Shown: positions 1 to 10,596, numbered from the stretch's first letter. The stretch: DNA of 64,000 nt from Capnocytophaga canimorsus (GCF_002302565.1 NZ_CP022382.1:877001-941000); one strand, 5' to 3'. Numbers and translations: made by a program. The notes: generated by a model not told the origin, from the sequence alone.

Positions 1-3000
1 AACAGTGCTATTTGGCTTTATACAGCCCGTAGCTTTACTCTCAAAAGTTGCTGTAAATTGAGGACGATGCGTAATATTTATGATTTCTGTTTTCGGACAA
101 CCATATCGGTCAATAATCTTAACCTCAACGCTATTTATAGTAGGGCTAATCCCCACAAAATCATAACTTGTATTGATATAATTGTTTACGGTTTGTAAAG
201 CAGTCGCCGGATTTGCCGCATCGGCAATAGTTAAGGTATAAGGTGCTTCCCCTACAATATTGGTTACTTTTACAGTTACCGCCTGACCATAACAAGACGG
301 AGTTACTGCATTTGCCGTAAAGCCAATTGCCGGAGCCTGTTCAACTTTTATCGTTTGAGAAACTGTACACTCCGCTGAACGCAAGTAAACATCATATTCC
401 CCTACATTTGCCGAAGGTACGGCATAAGTATTTGTAGAAACAAAATTGGTAGGCATAGTTCCTTTAGGTACAAAAGCATACTCATACGTTCCATCACCAC
501 CTTGTGCTGTAACCTCTATTTTACCATCATTACAACTTGCCTTAGTGGCTTTGACTTGCATCATCAAACGAGGATGTATGGTTACCGTAACTGGTTGCTC
601 ACAACCATACGCATCAGAAACACGAATAGCATAAGTACCTTGTGAAAGATTATTAAATGTATAAGTCATTGGACTTCCCGCTAACGGATGTTGCCAAGCT
701 CCTGCGTTAATATTAAACTTATATCCTCCGTTACCATCGGTGACCGTTACTTTTATGGTTGCATCATTATTTCCAGAATAACAAGGTTCGATTTCCGTAT
801 TGAAAGTAATTGTTTTAGGTGCAGTTACCTCAAAAGGTGTTGGATACGAAAACTCACAACCTTTTGCATCTTTTACTACAAAGGTGTAATTTCCTGCTGA
901 TAAAGGCGTAAACACATTAGAATTCTGCCAAGAAGCTCCGTTATCTTTACTATACTGATAAGGCGATGTTCCGCCTGTGGCTTGTAATTCAACCGTTGCT
1001 CCAGCATTGTTACACTGCACAGGAACGGTTATTGTTGGGGGTTGTAATTGCAATGGATTAGGTTGTGTAACCGTTACATCAACTTCTTTTTCACAATCAA
1101 AAGTACCATCTGCTTTTTTGTATTGAACAAAAATCTTATACGAATTGGCAACAAGTGATTGCAAAACAATTGGAGAAGTAGTCATATTCACCCAAGAAAC
1201 CTTATTATCAACACTATAACGATACCCTTCTACATTATTAAAATTACTTACCGAAATTGTGATTTTTCCGTTATTCTCTCCATTACATCTTACGTGTTCT
1301 ACAATGGGTGTTCCTAATGAGAATGCTTTTCCGCTTTCCACATTGACAGAAACCGAAATGGTTTGCCAACAATCTTCGGCAGGAGCCACATTGTTTTGTT
1401 TGTAACGAATATGTATTTGATGAACTTTTGGAGTCATATTATTGAATACATTATTGGTAGTGTAATTCACACCTCCATCTGTACTATATTCATAATCAAA
1501 CGTTGCAGGTGTAGGCGTAAGTGTAAAGTTACCCGTACCATCACAATTATAGGTAATTATAGGATCAGTATTTACGGTTGGAGGTGTTGGCTCGGGGGCT
1601 ACCACCACAGTATGCAATAACGTACAACCTTTGCTATCGATTATCCTTACCTGATGTGTTCCAACAGGCAAATAATCCGTTGCATTATTTGAAGGCGTAC
1701 CCGTATTGAATTGGTATTGGTAAGGTGGCGTTCCTCCGTTAACATTTCGAACTGTTACTTTGGCTGTCTTGTCTGCACGGCAACTAATCAGTGTTTCTAC
1801 CACCACATTAGCCGTTAGAGCCGCATTGGGCTGGGTGATTGTAACAGATTCCTCTTTTTCACACTGATAAGCATCTACTACCTTAACTCTGTATGTTCCT
1901 TTTGGGAGATTTTCAAAAGTATTTTGGCTGCCTTTGTTTACTCCGTTAAGGAAATAGGTATAAGGAGGCACACCCCCTGTAACCGTCGCTACGATTTTTC
2001 CGGTACTATCTCCAAAACAATTCACGTGAGTTGGTGTGAGGGTTACCGTAGGCTGTACTGCTGGAGCTAAGGTACGTGCCACAGTTGTTTTACAGCCTTT
2101 ACTATCAATAATTTCAAAGGTATAGGTATCGGGCGTATCGGTGCTATATTCAATGGTACTTCCCGTTACGTTCTGCGGAGTTCCGCCATTAACTGTATAA
2201 GTATAAGGTGGATACCCGCCTCTTATAGTAACTTGTATTTTTCCTTGGTTATCAGGAGCTACTTTACAAGTAATTGGCTTAACAATAGTGGTGTTAGACG
2301 CATCTAATGCAAGAGCTATGGTTTCAGTAAGCGGTTTATCACAGCCATTGGCATCAATTACCTTAATGTTATATGTATTGGGCGTTAATCCGTTAAAGGT
2401 ATAAGAAGTATCATTCCCTTGATGTTTTTCAACATTATTGAGCAAATAACGATACGGTGCTGTTCCACCCGTAACCTCAACGGTAATACTTGCGGGTTGA
2501 GCAGCCGAATAACAATAGTTAGATGTTGTTGCAACAGATACATTAGGTGCTTGAGCGGCTGTAACTTCGAAAGTTTTTACTGGAGCAGCACAATCATTGG
2601 CATCAGTTACTTCAAGGCGATGTTGCCCTACTTGCGTTAATCCTGTAAATAAGGGTGAATTTTGTACTATGGGAGTATTGTCAGGTAACGTAAGCTTATA
2701 CTTAAGCGCTCCTGTACCTCCACGAGCAACTACATTGACGCTTACCGAAGTTACATCACAACGGATTAACTGGTCAGGGATATCATTCACTACAATTTCA
2801 TCAGGTGCTGTAATGGTAAAGTCCTTACTTACCTCACAATTGGTAGAGGTAGCATCGTAACGGAATTTTACGTTATAAGATTTTGCTGACAAATTCGGCA
2901 TCACAAACGGATTAGCCGTAGAAGTTTGCCAAGCACCACCATCTACTGAATAGACGTATCCGTTTGCCGTATCAAAGTTTTTAAGCGTTATACGATACGA

Positions 3001-6000
3001 ACCGTTGTTTCCGCCAAAACAAGTAGCATTTGTTGTAATTTGAGAATTAGCCACCTCAGCAAACGCTTTATCAGATTCTACCCTCACCTTAATAGTTTTG
3101 GTAAAACCACAGGTCTCAGGAATTTGATACAAATAAATATCATCAAGTACTAAGTCGTTACCTGCTGTTACTAAACTATACGAACGTACCACAGCATACA
3201 ATGTGGTATGTCCTTCTGGATTTAATGAGAAATTATAAACGTACCAATCGTTTTCACTTGTATTTTGAGGAACGCGAGGCGTGATTCGTTGAGCTACTAG
3301 CGGATTATTAGCTGCAATATCAGCCTCACTGGTATATAATTCTATGGATAAATCAGGATTTACTTCATCTGCTCCGCTTTGCATCAAGTTAAATACGGCT
3401 ATCGAAAATCGAATATTTTGATTTGGGATAACATCTTTCATTTCTCTCTGATAAAGAATGGCTCCCTCAGTTCCTAAAACATCTCCCACATTGATAAATA
3501 ATTTTCTTCCGTTAGGATTTCCTGAACGATCATTAGGTTGTCTTCCCCAAATAATTGGGTTCATACGATTAGATACCACATATTCCCCATCGTTTATATT
3601 CAAATTATCGTGATACGTGTACGTTTCAGGCTCACCTAAGCCATTTACAATGCGTCGTGTACCATCAGTATATAAAATGGTATTCGTGTTATTTCTTTGC
3701 CTTTGAGGCTCAAAGAAATATTTTGGATTGATATAAGGCGTAGTGACATTTTGCGTTCCTACCCCGAAATCTTCCAAAAATAATATATTGGGCGTAGGAG
3801 CGGTAGGGTCAGCATAAGAAATAGTTATGGTATGTTCACCTTCACCCAAATTATCAAAAACAGGAGAGGTTTGAGTGGTTGCTCCTCCATCAATGCTATA
3901 GACATATTGGTATCCAGGCTTATCATTAGTCAGAGTAATGGTTCCTTTTCCTTCACAATTATATGTAACCGAAGACTGAAAAATAGGATTTACTGGAGCA
4001 TTAGGAATAGTTACTTTCATCTGGTACTCACACCCTTGAGCATCGCGAACAAATATAGGAATATCTACCCCTGGAGCTACCTGCCCTTCTTTTTGACTTT
4101 GCCAAGTTTGCTTATTATCAAAGCTGTACTCATACGGTGGCGTTCCGCCTTGAACATTAGTTACACGCACCTCAGCTTTATCATTTCCTACACAACCTAC
4201 CAATTTCGAAACTCCTGCAAAGGCTACGGTTATAGGTCCGTTACCTTTATTGATGGTAATGGATTTGGTTAATGTACAACTTGTATTTCCTAAACTATAA
4301 ACTAAAGCAGGTACATAGTTTTGTGTAGGATTCAAATTAGCAAACACAGGGCTACTTTGAGTAGTTGCCCCACCATCAACACTATACGAAAGCGTATAGC
4401 CATTAGCATTGGTTACATTGATAATTTCAAGAGTAAGTGAAGCAGCACAATCTCTCAAAGTTTGTTTTACCTCAAAATCAGGCACTGGCAAAGGCTGTAC
4501 AGCAACATCATCAGTTGCCTCACAGTTATTAGCATCGACTACCTTGATGGTATAGTTTTGTGCCTGAGTTACTGTAAATTCATAGAAAGACTCCCCATAA
4601 TTGTAAACATAGTTATTTCCGCCATCAATGGAAAAGGCATAGTCGAGTTTTCCTCCTATAACATCGGCACGAATTATTGCTGTACCGCACATCAACCCTC
4701 TCACCACCTGAGCATTAACTTGTAATGGTGCGATACGGGTTACCTCTTCATATTTAGAAAGGTTACAACCATCAGGAGTGGTTACCTGTATATGATAGGT
4801 ACCTTCATTAAAGCCAGAGAAAGTAATATCAGAGGTTTGAGTCGCTGTAGCTTGTGCTACAATGCTTGAAGTGGCATCTGTAATTACATAATTGTAAGGT
4901 GGTAGCGCATCTGCCACCTGTACCCGAATGCTTCCTTTGGAGTTTTCACAAGCCAAAGGAGTAGTAGAAACCACTAGTTTAGGGGTCATTTTAATTATTT
5001 GTATGGGATTGCTTTCCAAAATACAAGGTTTATAGGTAGCATCCGCAGCCAATTTTTGACGTATCAAAACAGTGTATGAGTCTTCATTGGTGATATTATC
5101 AAAAATATTAGAATTCTGATAATTAACTACAATTACATTGCCACTATTTCGTAATGCGTATTCATAATTACTGGGGACATTGGTAACCTCAATACGCCCT
5201 GGCGTGTTACAAATGATATTTCGCCGACTAATTTTCGGATCAATTTCCGTTTTGGTAACCTTAAAATAATAAGTAGTAACACAATTATTTTGATAGGTAA
5301 TGCTCACTCGATAATCCCCCGCTTGAGAAACATTAAAGTTATTTTGAGTGCTTTGTGTCGCCCACGTACAACCATATAAGTTATAAACGGGACAACTGGC
5401 TACGTGGTCAGTAGGAATAGGGCAATCGTTTCGTTTTTGCCAAGCATACGATACGGCATTACCTATGTTGAGAATCAAATTCTTACTACTATTTTTACCA
5501 CATAAGTAAATTTGTGGGTATTTAATTCCGTCATTTCCACAGGTCAACACTTCACTAGCATAAGGTTCTATAGGATTTACCGCATTTGCCTGCTCGTGAA
5601 GCACCACCGTAATTTCTTCGGTCATATTTCTACAAGGTGGATTTGTTGTTTTTTCTACCCGATAAACTCCTGTTTGGGTAACTTCTATTGACGGAAATTT
5701 TCCATTCTTTATAACTTGATCAGGAATAGGAGCAGGATTGATTTTTATCCATTTATAATTATCAAAATCAGCACCAGCGGTAAGGGTTATTTTATCGCCA
5801 CACAAAATGGCTTGGCTTTTGCTGGTACAATCGGCTGTATCAACGATAAAATTGGAAGGACCTACCACGCCACCATCACAAGTGGTAAACTGGTTAAAAC
5901 TCTCAGCTTGGAAAGGAATGGTCGTAGTATTTTGAACCCCGAAATACGAAGCACTGGCTATGTTTTTAATTTCATTGGAACAAGCATCACGGAATTGATC

Positions 6001-7530
6001 GCAATTCTCGGCTACCTTTACGTTAAAACTAATGGTATGTTCTGTACTATTTTGTTTTACCAAATCTTCAGGAATGGTAAACTCAATATAATGGCTATTA
6101 TCAGGATTGGCTTTATTATAAGGCTCATAGCGATAAGTTACCCCAGTGGGTAATACAAGATTGGTAATTACATCATCAAAATGTAAATTAACATTAAGTT
6201 TATCTTTAATTTTCAATTGTTTAGCATCATCATTACCGATATTTCTGAATTTAATTCGGTATTGTAATTGTTGCCCCAAGGTAACATCTTGCCCTGTAAT
6301 ATCGGCAGGTGTTCCCGTTACGCTATAAACCCGTTTTTCCATAACGATTTTGGGTTCGATAACGTCAACAGCAAAAGCCATCATAAAAGGGAAAAATGCA
6401 TCTTGCCCTCCTTGGGAAGGGGCATTTTCTGGAACAATTGTAATTTCATCGGAATTGTTGGCTATAAGATTATTACCAGGATTTGGTATATCAAATATAC
6501 CTATATCAAATCCTAGCAAATTGGTACTGGCTGGATTTCTATCAAGATTAACCCCAGAAGTATTAGTAATTTTGCTATTAAAGAAATTAGGATTTGCTCC
6601 AGTACTATATCGCTGATTACCAGCATCAATCAAAACCCCCGAATTTGTTGGGCTTTTCATACTTAACTTATCTCCCGCTATACCTAATTCCCCTTCTAAA
6701 CTTGAGAAAGCAAATTTTGCTCTAACGGGTCCCAAAGGAATAGTTCTAAATCCAGACACTGGAATTTCTAATTTTGAATGTGCATTGTTTATGGTAGAAA
6801 AACCTTCAAATAAGGTGATGTGTTTACTAGGCATATTTGAATCTTCATAAACTATGAAAAGCGTCCATCCTGCGGTATAACCAACCCCTGAGGCTTCCCT
6901 TCCTATAGGAGCTTGAATGTCTGCCACAGTATAAGTTCCTGAAAAGTTAGTTGTATTAAGCAGATGTGTTACCTCTGTAGCATACACATAAGCACGTTGC
7001 TTATTCTCCTCTGTTCTATCCTGTCCACTAACTATTATACTAGGATTATCAAAAATCGCTGTCCCTGTCAGCTCTGTATAATTAGCCGCACCAGGCACCT
7101 TAAATTTTACATTTTTGTAACGTTGAGGTACCATATTACCAGCCGCTTTACCTACGTTAGTGTAAGCTGCTGTCCAATAAAGCACAGCTTTTCTTAGTTT
7201 GATACAAGCAGATGCTGGATAGGTCACATTTGCAGAACTCGAATTACGTGTTTTATTAGTAGTACCATTATATGCGCCATCTACATCAATATAATTGAGC
7301 TCAATAAAAGCATTTGAACCATTATCTCCTATATAAGGCGTATTTGCAGGATAACTTCCTACATTTAGAATGGAGTTTCCTACAACAATCATATCCCCTT
7401 TTATCGTTTCTTGATAACGGTCTTTTTTAAAAGGAACATGATTTTGAGCGAACAAATCGGCTCCGAAAAGCGTGAGTGTACTGATTACAGACAGTAATAC
7501 CTTCATTGGGAGAGTTTTTCGTACTTCCAT
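1..7530 (-). CDS. giant SprB-like secreted repeat adhesin, 3' end outside window
   Basis: One uninterrupted minus-strand frame of 2510 codons begins at the ATG at 7528-7530 and is still open at base 1, so the C-terminus is missing. It starts with a signal peptide (hydrophobic run, then FGADLFAQ); a second in-frame ATG at 7504-7506 is an equally good start. The first ~500 residues are non-repetitive. After that come many modules of roughly 80 residues carrying the SprB-repeat pattern GGTPPYxYxxNGG ... F..L..G.y.v.V.D..GC, seen for example near 960, 1720, 1960, 2200, 2450 and 4130. A beta-sandwich-like stretch near residue 1250 (LEDFGVGTQN) interrupts them. In Flavobacteriaceae such proteins are exported by the type IX secretion system and act as mobile surface adhesins in gliding. 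Family call is firm; identity with SprB itself is not. Confidence 0.85.
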   Translation of the reverse strand, partial: MEVRKTLPMKVLLSVISTLTLFGADLFAQNHVPFKKDRYQETIKGDMIVVGNSILNVGSYPANTPYIGDNGSNAFIELNYIDVDGAYNGTTNKTRNSSSANVTYPASACIKLRKAVLYWTAAYTNVGKAAGNMVPQRYKNVKFKVPGAANYTELTGTAIFDNPSIIVSGQDRTEENKQRAYVYATEVTHLLNTTNFSGTYTVADIQAPIGREASGVGYTAGWTLFIVYEDSNMPSKHITLFEGFSTINNAHSKLEIPVSGFRTIPLGPVRAKFAFSSLEGELGIAGDKLSMKSPTNSGVLIDAGNQRYSTGANPNFFNSKITNTSGVNLDRNPASTNLLGFDIGIFDIPNPGNNLIANNSDEITIVPENAPSQGGQDAFFPFMMAFAVDVIEPKIVMEKRVYSVTGTPADITGQDVTLGQQLQYRIKFRNIGNDDAKQLKIKDKLNVNLHFDDVITNLVLPTGVTYRYEPYNKANPDNSHYIEFTIPEDLVKQNSTEHTISFNVKVAENCDQFRDACSNEIKNIASASYFGVQNTTTIPFQAESFNQFTTCDGGVVGPSNFIVDTADCTSKSQAILCGDKITLTAGADFDNYKWIKINPAPIPDQVIKNGKFPSIEVTQTGVYRVEKTTNPPCRNMTEEITVVLHEQANAVNPIEPYASEVLTCGNDGIKYPQIYLCGKNSSKNLILNIGNAVSYAWQKRNDCPIPTDHVASCPVYNLYGCTWATQSTQNNFNVSQAGDYRVSITYQNNCVTTYYFKVTKTEIDPKISRRNIICNTPGRIEVTNVPSNYEYALRNSGNVIVVNYQNSNIFDNITNEDSYTVLIRQKLAADATYKPCILESNPIQIIKMTPKLVVSTTPLACENSKGSIRVQVADALPPYNYVITDATSSIVAQATATQTSDITFSGFNEGTYHIQVTTPDGCNLSKYEEVTRIAPLQVNAQVVRGLMCGTAIIRADVIGGKLDYAFSIDGGNNYVYNYGESFYEFTVTQAQNYTIKVVDANNCEATDDVAVQPLPVPDFEVKQTLRDCAASLTLEIINVTNANGYTLSYSVDGGATTQSSPVFANLNPTQNYVPALVYSLGNTSCTLTKSITINKGNGPITVAFAGVSKLVGCVGNDKAEVRVTNVQGGTPPYEYSFDNKQTWQSQKEGQVAPGVDIPIFVRDAQGCEYQMKVTIPNAPVNPIFQSSVTYNCEGKGTITLTNDKPGYQYVYSIDGGATTQTSPVFDNLGEGEHTITISYADPTAPTPNILFLEDFGVGTQNVTTPYINPKYFFEPQRQRNNTNTILYTDGTRRIVNGLGEPETYTYHDNLNINDGEYVVSNRMNPIIWGRQPNDRSGNPNGRKLFINVGDVLGTEGAILYQREMKDVIPNQNIRFSIAVFNLMQSGADEVNPDLSIELYTSEADIAANNPLVAQRITPRVPQNTSENDWYVYNFSLNPEGHTTLYAVVRSYSLVTAGNDLVLDDIYLYQIPETCGFTKTIKVRVESDKAFAEVANSQITTNATCFGGNNGSYRITLKNFDTANGYVYSVDGGAWQTSTANPFVMPNLSAKSYNVKFRYDATSTNCEVSKDFTITAPDEIVVNDIPDQLIRCDVTSVSVNVVARGGTGALKYKLTLPDNTPIVQNSPLFTGLTQVGQHRLEVTDANDCAAPVKTFEVTAAQAPNVSVATTSNYCYSAAQPASITVEVTGGTAPYRYLLNNVEKHQGNDTSYTFNGLTPNTYNIKVIDANGCDKPLTETIALALDASNTTIVKPITCKVAPDNQGKIQVTIRGGYPPYTYTVNGGTPQNVTGSTIEYSTDTPDTYTFEIIDSKGCKTTVARTLAPAVQPTVTLTPTHVNCFGDSTGKIVATVTGGVPPYTYFLNGVNKGSQNTFENLPKGTYRVKVVDAYQCEKEESVTITQPNAALTANVVVETLISCRADKTAKVTVRNVNGGTPPYQYQFNTGTPSNNATDYLPVGTHQVRIIDSKGCTLLHTVVVAPEPTPPTVNTDPIITYNCDGTGNFTLTPTPATFDYEYSTDGGVNYTTNNVFNNMTPKVHQIHIRYKQNNVAPAEDCWQTISVSVNVESGKAFSLGTPIVEHVRCNGENNGKITISVSNFNNVEGYRYSVDNKVSWVNMTTSPIVLQSLVANSYKIFVQYKKADGTFDCEKEVDVTVTQPNPLQLQPPTITVPVQCNNAGATVELQATGGTSPYQYSKDNGASWQNSNVFTPLSAGNYTFVVKDAKGCEFSYPTPFEVTAPKTITFNTEIEPCYSGNNDATIKVTVTDGNGGYKFNINAGAWQHPLAGSPMTYTFNNLSQGTYAIRVSDAYGCEQPVTVTIHPRLMMQVKATKASCNDGKIEVTAQGGDGTYEYAFVPKGTMPTNFVSTNTYAVPSANVGEYDVYLRSAECTVSQTIKVEQAPAIGFTANAVTPSCYGQAVTVKVTNIVGEAPYTLTIADAANPATALQTVNNYINTSYDFVGISPTINSVEVKIIDRYGCPKTEIINITHRPQFTATFESKATGCIKPNSTV

Positions 7531-7952
7531 TGTGTTGGGCTTTAGTTTCTAATTATCTTCTTAAACAAATACAATCAAACGACCAAAATCTTACGAAAAA
7601 TGAGCTCTCGTAAGATAATTATCTTATAAATCAAAATCAGTTATACCTTATATCTATAGTATAACTCCAATTAAAGTTTTTCCCAACATTTTTTGTTTGA
7701 TGATGTTACAAAAAGTATGATAATAATTTTTGACATCAAGTTTCGACTCGGCTCAGCCTAACAGCGTCTGTTTTTCTGTATCCTACTTTTTGAAAACACT
7801 TCTTTTTTAAATGCGACTGCAAAATTGGATTTGCAGCCACGTTACAAATATACACAATCTATCCATAAATTTTATTTATTTATCAATAGATTAACCAAAT
7901 AGTAATTATTGTCTATTTCATTTTACATTTCTCTATTGAAACGTTAAAGAAA
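7531..7952. other. intergenic region between adhesin and rhomboid gene
   Basis: About 420 bases with no credible gene. It should hold the adhesin promoter (minus strand); the nearest match is a weak TGTATTTG with no clear -33 partner. It also contains one degenerate copy of a dispersed palindromic repeat at 7710-7791, listed separately. The rest is AT-rich without visible structure. Confidence 0.6.
7710..7791. repeat. dispersed palindromic repeat, copy B (degenerate)
   Basis: The 82-bp element is bounded by AAAAAGTATGAT (7710-7721) and ATCCTACTTTTT (7780-7791), an inverted repeat matching at 11 of 12 positions. The centre carries TTTCGACTCGGCTCAGCCT, a decayed version of the inner palindrome seen intact in the copy at 29903-29990. 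It is intergenic and encodes nothing. It resembles REP-like or MITE-like repeats; no mobility gene is nearby. Confidence 0.7.
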
Positions 7953-8606
7953 TTAAATTTTATTTTTATTTTTTAACAAGAAAAGTAGCCCTATTGGAAG
8001 TAATAACCCCACACTCAGAACAGGATGTACCACAATTATTTTCGGAAAATAGCACACTGCAATGATATAACCTGCTACTGCCCCACCAATATGAGCAGCG
8101 TGACCAATATTATCTCGGCGCGATTTCATTCCATATACCGAATAAAACAAATACCCAATAGCGAAAACATAGGCAGGCATCGGGATAAAAAATACATAAA
8201 TGTAATTACTTGGGGCAAACATAATAGCGGCATACAAAATCCCCATTACAGCGCCACTGGCACCAACGGCTGTGTAATGCGTTTCTTTGCGATGAAAATA
8301 CAACGAAAATAAACTACCCAAATAAAGCGCAACCAAATAAATAAGTAAAAAACCTACCTTACCCACAGCAAAAAGTACTACATCAGCAAAAAAATACAAG
8401 GTAAGCATATTAAAAATCAAATGTTGCCAATCAGCGTGTAGAAAACCACTGGTAAACATTCGCCAATACTCTCCTCGACGGATTTTACCAATATGAAATT
8501 TATATCGGTCAAAAAAATCCACTTTATTAAACCCTTGCATCGAAAACAAAACATTCGCCAATATCACCCCACCCGTAATCAATGATAATTTTTCCATAAA
8601 TTCCAA
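7953..8606 (-). CDS. rhomboid family intramembrane serine protease
   Basis: A 217-residue polytopic membrane protein with about six transmembrane helices. The rhomboid signatures are present in order: the HxxxN element (H62, N66) in the first helix region, the catalytic serine in GASG (S117), and the catalytic histidine in HAAHIGG (H172, with H169 nearby). Rhomboids cut single-pass membrane substrates within the bilayer; the substrate here cannot be told. The gene is divergent from the acyltransferase at 8657, and the two share a 50-base intergenic region with a palindromic pair of -7 boxes. An internal Met at residue 4 is a possible alternative start. The family call is firm because both catalytic residues are conserved. 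Confidence 0.93.
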   Translation of the reverse strand: MEFMEKLSLITGGVILANVLFSMQGFNKVDFFDRYKFHIGKIRRGEYWRMFTSGFLHADWQHLIFNMLTLYFFADVVLFAVGKVGFLLIYLVALYLGSLFSLYFHRKETHYTAVGASGAVMGILYAAIMFAPSNYIYVFFIPMPAYVFAIGYLFYSVYGMKSRRDNIGHAAHIGGAVAGYIIAVCYFPKIIVVHPVLSVGLLLPIGLLFLLKNKNKI

Positions 8607-8620
8607 TTGAAATTTTCCGC

Positions 8621-8638
8621 CAAATATAACTATATTTG
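8621..8638. promoter_or_regulatory. palindromic divergent promoter pair
   Basis: CAAATATA at 8621-8628 is the minus-strand -7 box TATATTTG for the rhomboid gene, and TATATTTG at 8631-8638 is the plus-strand box for the acyltransferase. Both fit TAnnTTTG and together make an 8+2+8 palindrome. A TTG at 8607-8609, 21 bases upstream, can serve as the plus-strand -33 element. Facing boxes this close imply that the two promoters compete for RNA polymerase. Confidence 0.65.
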
Positions 8639-8656
8639 CTAAATTTTTAACCCTTG

Positions 8657-9517
8657 ATGAACTTATTAATCTACATACTTGCTTTTCCAGTAATTTGGTT
8701 AGTGTCGGTTCTACCGTTCCGATGGCTGTATATTTTTTCTGATTTTGTTTACCTTTTTGTGTATAAAATATTCAAATATAGAGTAGAAGTAGTCCGAAAA
8801 AACCTCAGCATCGCTTTTCCTGATAAAACGGAAGCAGAAAAACGAAACATTGAAAGAAAATTCTATCACCATATGTGTGATATGTTTTTAGAAATGGTAA
8901 AGTCATACCATATGTCGGAAAAGGAAATCAAAAAACGTATGGTTTACACCAATATCGAACTGATTAAACCTTATGAGAATTCACGGAGTATCATATTTTT
9001 ATGCGGACATTATGCCAGTTATGAGTGGTTAATGTCCTTAGGCTATTTCCTAAAACACAAATCTTACGGACTTTACACCCCCATTACCAATCCGTATTTT
9101 GACCGATTGGTCAAAAAAATCCGTATGAAGCATCGTGGCTTTTTAATATCAAGATATGCTGCTGCCTCGGAAATGAAAAAACACCGCGATGAAAACACCA
9201 TTGCTTGTTATGGTTTCGCTGCAGACCAATCTCCATCAAGCTCAAAAAGTTATCGCAGAGAATTTTTAGGAAAAATCGTACCCGTATTTACTGGAGCTGA
9301 GCGTTTGGGCAAACAGCTCAATACCGTGATGGTTTATGCAAAAATCGAAAAAGTAAAGCGTGGGTACTATCAATGTACCTTTGAAATCCTTGCTGAAAAC
9401 CCTAATGAAATGCCAAATTACCAAATTACTGACTTATTTTTTGAACGCCTCAACCAGCAGATATACCAAAAACCCGAGTATTACCTGTGGACACACAATC
9501 GTTTCAAAAGAATGTAG
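8657..9517 (+). CDS. lysophospholipid/lipid A acyltransferase (LpxL/HtrB family)
   Basis: A 286-residue protein with an N-terminal membrane anchor and the acyltransferase HX4E motif in FLCGHYASYEW (His and Glu near residues 118 and 123). The family transfers a secondary acyl chain onto the lipid A precursor at the inner face of the cytoplasmic membrane; the length matches. The open frame begins with a TTG at 8654 directly before the ATG at 8657, and I use the ATG. The promoter box lies at 8631-8638. Bacteroidota lipid A is often under-acylated, so the precise acceptor is uncertain; a role with another lipid such as an ornithine or glycine lipid cannot be excluded. Confidence 0.88.
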   Translation: MNLLIYILAFPVIWLVSVLPFRWLYIFSDFVYLFVYKIFKYRVEVVRKNLSIAFPDKTEAEKRNIERKFYHHMCDMFLEMVKSYHMSEKEIKKRMVYTNIELIKPYENSRSIIFLCGHYASYEWLMSLGYFLKHKSYGLYTPITNPYFDRLVKKIRMKHRGFLISRYAAASEMKKHRDENTIACYGFAADQSPSSSKSYRREFLGKIVPVFTGAERLGKQLNTVMVYAKIEKVKRGYYQCTFEILAENPNEMPNYQITDLFFERLNQQIYQKPEYYLWTHNRFKRM

Positions 9518-9585
9518 TTGGTTAGGGGTTAGGAATTAGTTATTAGCACTTGAACTTTAAACTTTGGACTTTAAACCTATAAAAA

Positions 9586-10596
9586 ATGTTTTCATTTCAA
9601 AAAATAGCAAAAACAACACTAATATTAGTATATTTAGTTATTGTGGCAGGAGCTGTAGTTCGGATGACGGGTAGCGGAATGGGTTGCCCTGATTGGCCAA
9701 AATGCTTTGGATACTACATTCCGCCTACGGAAATTTCGCAACTACTCTGGAAACCCAAACACGATTATAAAAAAGGGCAAATCATCATCAGAGAGCAAGC
9801 GCTTTGGGTAGCAAAATCAGATTTTACTTCTACGGAAATTTATCAGCCTACCAACTGGAAACCATACACAAAGCATAGCTATGCAATTTTTAACCCCGTA
9901 CATACTTGGGTGGAATACATAAATCGCCTTTTTGGGGCACTTTCCGGATTTGCCACTTTAGCTTTGGCAATAGCCTCATTTGGCTTTTGGAAGAAGAACA
10001 AAAAAATTACACTACTATCGGTTTTGTTGGTTTTTGCTATGGGATTTCAGGCTTGGCTGGGGGCTACGGTGGTTTATTCGGTGTTAAATCCTTTCAAAAT
10101 TACATTGCATATGCTTATGGCATTGGTCATTGTGAGCATTCTTATATATCTGATTTACAAAACACAACCAAAAACAAAAACTCAAAAAATCGGTTCAAAA
10201 AAACTACGTGCATTACTCATTGTGGCGCTAATGACTACCTTGATTCAAGTTGTTTTAGGCACTCAAGTAAGGCAATGGGTTGACCATTTTTCAGCAACAC
10301 AAATCAGCGGATTTAAAACCTTATCCGTTCCTTGGAGTTTTTACATACATCGCTCGTTTTCAGCACTTGTATTATTTTTAAACATTTACCTATGGCAAAT
10401 GATTCGCAAAGAAAAAATACAAACCCAAAATATGAATTGGGTGGTGGCTCTGCTTATCATTACGATAATGAGTGGGATAAGTATGTTTTATTGGGATTTT
10501 CCTTTCGGAATGCAGTCTTTACATTTGGTTACTTCAGCTCTAATTTTTGGGCTTCAATTTTATATCACATTGCAAATAAAGTCTTTGTCAAAATAA
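9586..10596 (+). CDS. ctaA: heme A synthase (CtaA/COX15)
   Basis: A 336-residue, eight-helix membrane protein that oxidises the C8 methyl of heme O to make heme A for aa3/caa3-type cytochrome oxidases. The family signature RMTGSGMGCPDWPKC lies at residues 26-40, with the paired cysteines C34 and C40 of the extracytoplasmic loop. Conserved heme-ligand histidines are visible in helix contexts (NPVHTW, TLHMLM, YIHRSF, SLHLVTS). Length is normal. It stands alone on the plus strand, 68 bases after the acyltransferase; that gap contains short degenerate direct repeats of the form ACTTTAAACTTTGG and no clear -7 box. Confidence 0.95.
   Translation: MFSFQKIAKTTLILVYLVIVAGAVVRMTGSGMGCPDWPKCFGYYIPPTEISQLLWKPKHDYKKGQIIIREQALWVAKSDFTSTEIYQPTNWKPYTKHSYAIFNPVHTWVEYINRLFGALSGFATLALAIASFGFWKKNKKITLLSVLLVFAMGFQAWLGATVVYSVLNPFKITLHMLMALVIVSILIYLIYKTQPKTKTQKIGSKKLRALLIVALMTTLIQVVLGTQVRQWVDHFSATQISGFKTLSVPWSFYIHRSFSALVLFLNIYLWQMIRKEKIQTQNMNWVVALLIITIMSGISMFYWDFPFGMQSLHLVTSALIFGLQFYITLQIKSLSK

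Noticed and set aside
446..7197. Many short plus-strand frames of 60-146 codons
   Set aside because: They are scattered across all frames opposite one unbroken 2510-codon minus-strand gene with clear repeat-domain structure.
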